Source: Globodera rostochiensis (lineage: Eukaryota; Nematoda; Chromadorea; Rhabditida; Heteroderidae). From it: DNA of 64,000 nt. Under the pieces are notes generated by a model that saw only the letters and a program-made list of their open reading frames with translations, was not told where the DNA came from and did no database searches. The stretch lies in contig JAEVLN010000001.1 in the NCBI GenBank assembly GCA_018350325.1, forward strand, positions 4,183,254-4,247,253, read 5' to 3'. Positions 57,401-64,000 of the stretch are shown here, piece after piece (within the stretch, counting starts at the first letter, position 1; the number at the start of each line of letters is the position of its first letter). Made by a program: the position numbers and the translations under genes.

Positions 57401-59259
57401 GAGTGTCCAGTCCGCCCTTGTACGATTCAAACCCCCTCAGACGCACGCGGGTGCCCAAAAAGTCGAGGAACTCTGAAAATGACACCGTCGCTAATTGAAC
57501 GAAAGAAGCCCAAAATATGTCAGATCAGTTGTTTATATCATCAATTGAACCAACACACCCTCAAAATGAGGCGATGAGTGTTCGTTGTTGTACATCTGTA
57601 AAACGGGGGGAGGCTTAAAACAATGAACGAACAGTATCAGAATCCAAGCGCTAAATTATTCCAATTCTAATGAATTTCTTTGTCCACCTGTTCCTCCGTG
57701 GATTGTCCCGCCTTGCAATAAAGCACTCCGACTTTGTAGCGCGTGTAAATGGGCTGCTCGTCGATCTTCAGCAACAGCTCCTCAACTTTGGGAACGCTAA
57801 GCGCAGGACGAAGACAGCCGAAATGGACCTGAGGAAAGGAAGTGAACTTCCGGAATTAGGGATTCAACAGAACCAAAAAAAAACAAAATCCATTTCTGGA
57901 AGCTGATTTCACCTGCGGGCACACAACCTCCAGCAGTTCACGCATCAATGTCCGCGTGCTTCTGTCCTGGTTGGCGGCATCGGACAATGCCTCGTCCGGC
58001 ACGGACACTCGCATGGTGAGCACGTCGCTGACGCGGAGGATCAGTCGGTAGATGGCGTGCAGAGTGCTGGTGCCGTCCTTGCTCTCCTCACGTACCATCG
58101 ACACGCAAATGGGACCCTACGGAAAGGAAGTGAATGGCAATTGACTGAAATATCCTCGCAGCTTTAAGGGGTCAACCCCCCCCCCTTTTACCGATGATTC
58201 GTCCATTCCGACATATTCGACGTGGTTTCGTCCGGCGAAGCAATGTCTATAGTAGTAGGAGCCTAAGTCCAGCGGCTCCACCACCACTCGAGGCTGTCGA
58301 CTGGCACAGAGACGACCGCCCAAGTATACGTTGGAAACATCCTCCAACACTCCGACCCAAAACAAACAATTTTAGCAATCTTTTGTCCCAACCTCCGACG
58401 CCATGTGTTCCCTGTGCCACGTCTCCGCCGCCTCTTCCGGCGGAGACCGTTTCCGTCCGTTGATGCGCTGTTGTTGCTGAATGTGTTGGCTTTGACCGGA
58501 GAATGTGTGCCGTGACAATGCAATCCGTCGGATGGGTTCGTCTCCAAGTTCGTTGCGGAATGCGGGACAGTTGGCCAGCAGATCGTTGCATTTCCCATCG
58601 CCAGGGTCATCCTCCGACGGACTTTGGGCCTTGGAATGGATGGAATGTAGCGGAAAGGAACCAATTGTAAATGCAAAAACCCCAAAACCCGTTATTAAAA
58701 AACGAAATAAAAATTTATCCAAATTTGCATTGTTCTCCACCTGTGAGGCACCGGTGGGTCTGGTCGTTTCGAGGCTCGAAGTTGACGTTCCCAAGCCCCA
58801 AGCATATGCCAACGAGCGACAGTCGTGGTAAGCGCACAGTTGAGCGGAGGCGGGGTGCCATTCGCTTTGTGCGAGTTGACCGTTGCCGGACGACGACGGA
58901 GGGATGGCGGAATTTGCTCTAAGTGCGCCAATAGCACTCTCGTGGATGCTCGACTGGGACAGAGAGCATTGCAGCAAATTGGCGGAAGAGACAGAGGCAC
59001 TGCTCGAAGACGGTGGCGGCAGGGCCGGAGGTGGTGGCAAATGCCTCTGCTGTTCAGCAGCGGTGGACACGACGATGGCCAACTCTGCGCAAGCGTTGGA
59101 CTGAAAAAGCGCAAATAACAGAAAACCCGCAAATTAAACAACGCCAAAAACTCCGTTCTAAATGGTCTTTCGCCCGCCATTTTGTACCTGTGCGTTTGCG
59201 GAAGGAGTGCCCGTCGACTGCTCAACGGCGGCTGAAGGACACGCGGCGGGAGGGATCAT
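54464..59259 (-). CDS. SIPA1L: SIPA1-like RapGAP with PDZ and coiled coil
   Basis: GTPase-activating protein for Rap, at synapses and junctions in other animals. The start [19 protein letters not shown] (59259) joins [18 protein letters not shown]; about 230 low-complexity residues follow. RapGAP region in order: [98 protein letters not shown] (with the catalytic-type Asn), [27 protein letters not shown] and [16 protein letters not shown] domain follows: [51 protein letters not shown]. The C-terminal coiled coil is [20 protein letters not shown] to [10 protein letters not shown], ending EEEDEEL. The arrangement is that of SIPA1/SIPA1L proteins. It works opposite to exchange factors such as the RASGRP gene in this window. 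Confidence 0.92.
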
Positions 59260-62200
59260 TTTCCCGTCGTCGAGAAGTCCAAACGGCGACCAATGCCCCG
59301 CGTTGTTCCGCAGCCTTTTTTGCCTTTGATTCTTCGAAGTTTAGACAAATTGCCGCTGTTTTTTGGTGTTGTCGTTTTTTGTCACTGTTTCTGTTCATTG
59401 GCCGTTGCCCTCTCCGTTGTGAAGCATTTTGTTGATGACAAATTTCCTTCCTAAATAAAAAAATAGCACATATCAACAAAAAAGTTTTTTGAAGCAAAAT
59501 CGAATTGCATATTATTTATATTGAAAAGCGGTTACGCCAGGATGCTAAAACCAGAATTTCTCCGGTCTTTGAGCTATATGATTTTTTGAATTTCCGTGCA
59601 GTGGTTTTTTAACATCACATGCATTAATAATTTAAAAAGAAAAGCGCCAAATTGTTTATTTGGCAAGGATATGTCGTCGAAAGGGGAAGGGCGGGAGGAG
59701 GACAGAAACAGAATATATTAAAAATAAACAAATTTGAAGTCAGTCGGTAGGTTAAGTCGTATGCTTCTCGTCTCCCCTCCCAACGAATCGCATATTCAAC
59801 TTTTGTTCTTGTTGAATGCTTGCAGGCGTGAAATGAAAAGTGGGCGGAACGGACGGGAGAGGGGGGGGGGGGGGGGGGGGACAATGGAATAAGCGGGAAT
59901 GATGATGAGGAGGAGGGCACGGACGGGAGGGGGGAACCCAAACGAACTCCGGGGATGGCGAGAGTGGATCGATAAGACGGCTTCCCCCCGCCCCCTCCCT
60001 CCAACTGTGTAGAGGCCATGGGCGACGGGCGGACCCCCCCCCCCCCCCCCCCCCCTCCCCCCCCCCTCCCCCCCCCCTCCCCCCCCCCCCCCCTCCCCCT
60101 CCGGCCCCTACGCTCGGCAGAGTCAACGTAAAAAGCATCTTCCCAACACAACACACTGACAGAGACGGGAGCGAGCTACCACCCTCTGCTGCCCCACATC
60201 TTCCGGCAGGGGCCGCCACGCCACCGTTTTTGCTTTTTCTGGCCTTCATCAAGTGGATAATTGAAAAGGGAAAATGGAGAAGAATGGATGGAGTCGATGA
60301 TGAAGCGATTGACTGCTGCTGGCGGCAACATTGGCAAGGGGGCCAATAATGGATGGGCAGGGATTGGAATCGAAAGAGGGGCTGCAAACTTCGGGAAGTG
60401 GGGGGGGGGGCTAAATTTAACTCAGAGAAAGGGTTAATAGACGGATTCTGACAAAAAAGAAGTTTTAAAGCCCGAGACCTGAATGAAAGGACGCAGTTCC
60501 GTTGGGTCTCTTAAATCTGAGAGGTGTTGGGATAGCGAGACTAATGCCACCTTTCTAATGCACCCGCAAACTCCCCCCTCCCCCCTCCCTCCCAGCGTCT
60601 TTCAGCGCAAATTGCCAGTGCAAAATGTTTAACGTGAAAGTGAGTGGGTGAGTGTGTGTATATTTTATATTTGCTTCCCCCCCCCCCGCCATCGTTTTGT
60701 CTGCTTAGACGGAAATTTTCCGACGTGGGCAAAAAAAAGGAAAACACAAAATGTCCGCCGACCGGCGCAGGCGGAAGTGTGCAAAAAGTACAAATGAAAG
60801 GAGTGCAGCAATAGGGGCACAATAATTGGATTTTAGACGGCTGTATGACATGCTGCGGCCTTCCCGCGCCACAAAATTTAGGAGGACGAAATGAAATAGA
60901 CGGGGGGGGGGGGAAAACGATCATACGATGATGGCACAGATCCCCGCGGGGGCGGCGGAGGGGGGGGGGGGGGGGCAGTTAGCATAAAAACAACACAACA
61001 TACACAGACATTAATTTCAATAAATCAAATAAGCGAAATCGATTTCTGAGGCCAAATATATATTGAAAAGGTAAAAGCGATGGCTATTACACACGTCTTT
61101 TGGATTGTTTGACATTTTTTAGTGTTTTGATGGCCAAATAATGAATGAATTACGCTCAAAATGTGAATAGCCCCCTTTAAAGGGAGGGAAAGTTGTGACG
61201 GATGGACGCCCAATGATTTTTAAAGGGTTGGCAACCGTCCCAAACGAGCTGGACGAAATTAGTACTCGAAGCAGAGTTTTAAAAATTATTTATTTCTAAG
61301 TTCGAAGCCAAATTCTCAATTCTTCAACGCTAATCACCCCCCAACTCCCGTGGATGCTCGACCCAACTCAAACCAGCGTCGGAATGTTGCCCTCGTCAAT
61401 AATAATTAATGCACTACCGGTTGGAATTCGAGTTGGTTGTGGAATGCCGGATGGATGGATGGGGAGTGCCGTGCCCTCCCCCCCCCCCTCATTTGCCTCG
61501 CTCGGGGGCGACGACGGGCCAAAATCCATTCCCTTTCATTGGCTTCTGCACCCATCCTCCTTTTCTGCCGGCCAAGGCGTGCCCTTCCGCTCATCTGACA
61601 GCACAGTCCGTCATTGAGTGGGGGGGGGGGGCTCCTCCCTCGTCGTCCAGTGTGACTTTGGGCCTTTGCGGGAATGGGGGGGGGGGAGGAAGCCCTCCCT
61701 CCCTACTCACCCCTTTTTCTGTCCCATTTGTGTCAGTCGATACCCCCCGCCCTTCCACCGCTCAGCCCGTGTAATCCATGGCCTCTCGCGTGTCGGTCCA
61801 ACGTCTCAACTTTGCCCTGTCGCCGTCGCGTCCACTCAAACCGCCGTTGCGCTAAGGGCACCTCCGCGCGGCAACCCAATCACCGCCCCTCGCCCAATTC
61901 ATTTGTTTTTATTTGTATAACCCGCCCCTCTGCATCTCTGCCGCACTTTACCTGTGTTTCGCTTCCCTCAAACGTTCCAAAGATAAGTACTTTTGTTCTT
62001 TTCTTTGTGTCCCAATTCCAACAGAACATCGCGCCTCGGAGGCCTGTCCCCCGGGCAACTCTAGCCGCCAATAAAATCCCATTTCGTGTCAATTGGACTT
62101 TGGACAACATTGCCCTTGCAGCATCTTCGAATTGAATCTTTTGCCCAAGTCCCCCCCCCTCAATCCATCTCGGGCGTCCTTCGCTCTCTTTAAACGAGTA

Positions 62201-62422
62201 TCCCCATTTTTGAATTTATACGAAGATTAAGGGTGCAGCCAGCAACGACGGGGTATAGAAGAATAGTGCCGGGGCAGGGGGGGGGAGGATGGCGCATTCC
62301 CTTCAAATGGTCAAAGATTGTCATATTTGTAAACACAAAAACAAAAAGTGTAAAACCGATTATTCGTGTGGTCAAATGTGATAAAACGGAGTGATTTGCT
62401 TTCGATGTTTCCTCTTCACCGC
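59260..62422. other. Homopolymer-rich intergenic region
   Basis: About 3.2 kb lie between SIPA1L and AHSA1. Marked tracts: G run 59862-59880, a C/T block (C4-20 separated by T) at 60036-60100, and G runs at 60902-60912, 60960-60975, 61620-61630 and 61677-61687. Long open frames here (up to about 210 codons) are Gly/Pro/Ser-rich products of these tracts. I see no conserved gene. Confidence 0.6.
60036..60100. repeat. C-rich homopolymer block
   Basis: C runs of 5-20 bases broken by single T bases, about 60 bases in total, on the plus strand. The complementary G-rich strand has the runs needed for G-quadruplex formation, though length errors in sequencing are also possible. Confidence 0.85.
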
Positions 62423-63550
62423 TCAGAAAAGGTTGAGACTGATACCGAACTTTTTGCCGATGCACTGGAAATAATAGCGTGAGAATCCGGTCTTCGTGTC
62501 CTCAAGCAGATGTTCCGGCACTCCGTCGGCGCTCAGCTCGAGATTGGTGCTGTCACCCTTCAGATAAAAGTTGAAAACTTCGCCAAATGCCCAGAGGGGT
62601 CGTTCGTAGTTTTTGGGAATCAGAGACTCAGAACAAAAATGTCCGCCGATTTTGACAACAATAGAACCCTCCCCCTCCCTCCCCTTACCTTATCCTTAAG
62701 CACAAATTTCACAGCCGCATAATGTCCTGACGTGGGGAGTTTGGATGTAAATGGTCGGCTTTTCCTTTACTTACCGGGCGGATAGCTCTTCAGACGCCAC
62801 GCCATTGCGATCTGCGCATCCTTGGCCTGCAAATTCAAAAGTTGGGCTGTTTGTCCATATAGTCTCCACGCATCCCTTCCAATCTTTGGAGCTTATAACT
62901 TTTCTCAAAACATAACAAATCAAATTACGTGTTTAAAAGAGAGTTATTGTGTTCCTCCAAAGTTGGGAAAGAATGAATGACGGCGTTTGTCATTGTCGTT
63001 ACCAAATTAGTGAAATGCCCCAAAATCACTCCACCGAGCAATGAAAATTCACCGCCCTCTCGCGCATCGATGGACGAATTTGGTGACCAAGCAGTGACAA
63101 ACTGAAAACGTGAAAATCCCCGCAATAATTGAAAAAAGACCTGAGATTCCGTTAAAATCTCAAAGAGACGGTCGGGCGGCACTTTGAACGTCTCGACCAA
63201 CTCGAACCCTACAGTCTTGAGGCTCTTTTGCTCTAAATTCACAAATATTTGCAATTCTCCGTTGGCTTGGCCTCGTCACCTTCAATCGGCTCCGTTTTGG
63301 CCTTGCTCTGCCGTACGACGTCATTCTGAAAGTGCTTTTTGTCCACCACCGTTTTCGCGTGGGTGGCCACCGCCTGGGGACGAATGGCGCCTTTGCTGTC
63401 CACCGGCAGAATGATGCCTTTGCTGAACTCCTCCTTCAATTCGCGCACGTAAGAGGCCATTTGGGAACGGACGAATGCAAGTCCGTCAATGGACAAAATG
63501 TGCCGAATTTCATTGTCGTGGGGGCCCGGCGTGTCAACGTGAGTAGAAAT
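62423..63550 (-). CDS. AHSA1: Activator of Hsp90 ATPase (AHSA1/Aha1), 5' partial
   Basis: Cytosolic co-chaperone that stimulates the Hsp90 ATPase. Exons on the minus strand: 63550-63280, 63232-63141, 63101-63003, 62826-62775, 62726-62689, 62557-62423, all GT-AG and in phase. The N-terminal Aha1 domain's end is seen (FVRSQMASYVRELKEEF, SKGIILP). The AHSA1/START-like C-terminal domain follows: FELVETFKVPPDRLFEILT, SSIDAREGGEFSLLGGV, GHFTNL, IAMAWRLKSYPPGHYAAVKF, NLELSADGVPEHL, GFSRYYFQCIGKKFG. The first ~120 residues, including the NxNNWHW motif of the family, are upstream of 63550 and were not found before the window ends, so the gene is cut by the window edge or has a long first intron. The 48-base intron 63233-63279 is among the shortest here. 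Confidence 0.93.
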
Positions 63551-64000
63551 CTGTGAACGAACAGCGCAAAAAATTAAATGCCCTCTATATCTAAAAAATT
63601 TCACGCTTCTTTAGAAAGAAACTCGAATATTGTATATTTTCCAATTTTCGGAAAAGCAAAACCCACTTTCTCACAAAAAAAGGGCTAATACTAGGTCAAT
63701 GCATAATAAGTTACCTTTAAGATATTTATGCGTCCCTAAGAATCGACTTTTTGCCCCCCAAAAAATCCTGGCTACGTGCCTGGGCTCGAGCGTTAACCAG
63801 GTTTTACTAAACTCCAAGACGAACGAGCAAAAGGCCACTGATTGATTGGAAAGGTTAAATCATTCACATAAATAATACTGGGACCCAAAGTTATGAAACA
63901 CAATCTCAATTCCCAATTTTAAACAACTGGAGTATACCAAAAAAAAAGGAGATTTATTTCCAGGCAAAACCCGTGTTGAACAGCTTTATAAATCGTCTTT
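63551..64000. other. AHSA1 upstream intron sequence
   Basis: Probably intron of AHSA1 leading to exons beyond the window, since the exon at 63550 starts at an acceptor (TTCACAG). It carries the dispersed repeat copy at 63735-63778. No exon was recognised in it. Confidence 0.5.
63735..63778 (+). repeat. Dispersed repeat copy
   Basis: CCTAAGAATCGACTTTTT, GCCCCCC, then AAAAAATCCTGGCTACG, similar to the copies at 12536-12600 (+) and 19066-19112 (-). Confidence 0.5.

Noticed and set aside
59624..60387. Open frames of 176 and 211 codons rich in Gly, Pro and Ser
   Set aside because: They read through C/G homopolymer blocks and lack conserved motifs or splice sites.
1..64000. tRNA, rRNA or other structured RNA genes
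   Set aside because: I looked for GGTTCGAATCC-type T-arms with matching acceptor stems and for rRNA or snRNA signatures and found none convincing. A covariance-model scan would be needed to exclude them.

Overview
The window is nuclear DNA of an invertebrate animal, most likely a nematode. Genes are compact and intron-rich with short introns (about 45-400 bp), and the conserved proteins recognised include SUT-2/ZC3H14-like, RGEF-1/RASGRP-like and SBT-1/7B2-like products. GC-rich exons sit in AT-rich introns. G or C homopolymer runs of 8-30 bases, minisatellites and small fold-back transposons are frequent. The sequence does not fix the species; a plant-parasitic (tylenchid) nematode is a guess only.

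Layout, left to right. POLD1 (DNA polymerase delta catalytic subunit, +, 5' end cut by the window). 7B2/SBT-1 prohormone-convertase chaperone (+). MED6 Mediator subunit (-). A DHX33-like DEAH-box helicase (-). An HMG-box/coiled-coil protein, SMARCE1-like (+). VPS29 retromer subunit (+). A secreted WAP-like Cys-rich protein (-). An unrecognised coiled-coil protein (-). A small Lys-rich protein (+). Then 6.4 kb without a recognised gene but with repeats. A globin-domain protein with a long N-terminus starting Met-Gly (+). RASGRP/RGEF-1 (+), with minisatellites in three introns. About 4 kb holding a FLYWCH-carrying Mutator-like element and another fold-back element. An IVNS1ABP-like BTB/Kelch protein (+). 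SDHD of mitochondrial complex II (+). A palindromic transposon. A SUT-2/ZC3H14-like protein (-) divergent from EXOSC10/Rrp6 (+). A SIPA1-like RapGAP/PDZ protein (-). A homopolymer-rich gap. AHSA1, the Hsp90 co-chaperone (-, its 5' end outside the window).

These are mostly unrelated housekeeping and neuronal genes, not an operon-like pathway. RNA processing is represented several times (EXOSC10, SUT-2, DHX33). RASGRP and the SIPA1-like RapGAP act in opposite directions on Ras/Rap GTPases.

The most unusual signals are in splicing. Several introns appear to use GC-AG ends. In MED6 the exon carrying a conserved motif cannot be reached from any AG acceptor in any reading frame. A possible second non-canonical intron lies in 7B2. 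Exon limits below were derived by matching exon reading frames to remembered family sequences and consensus splice sites; no alignment was run.
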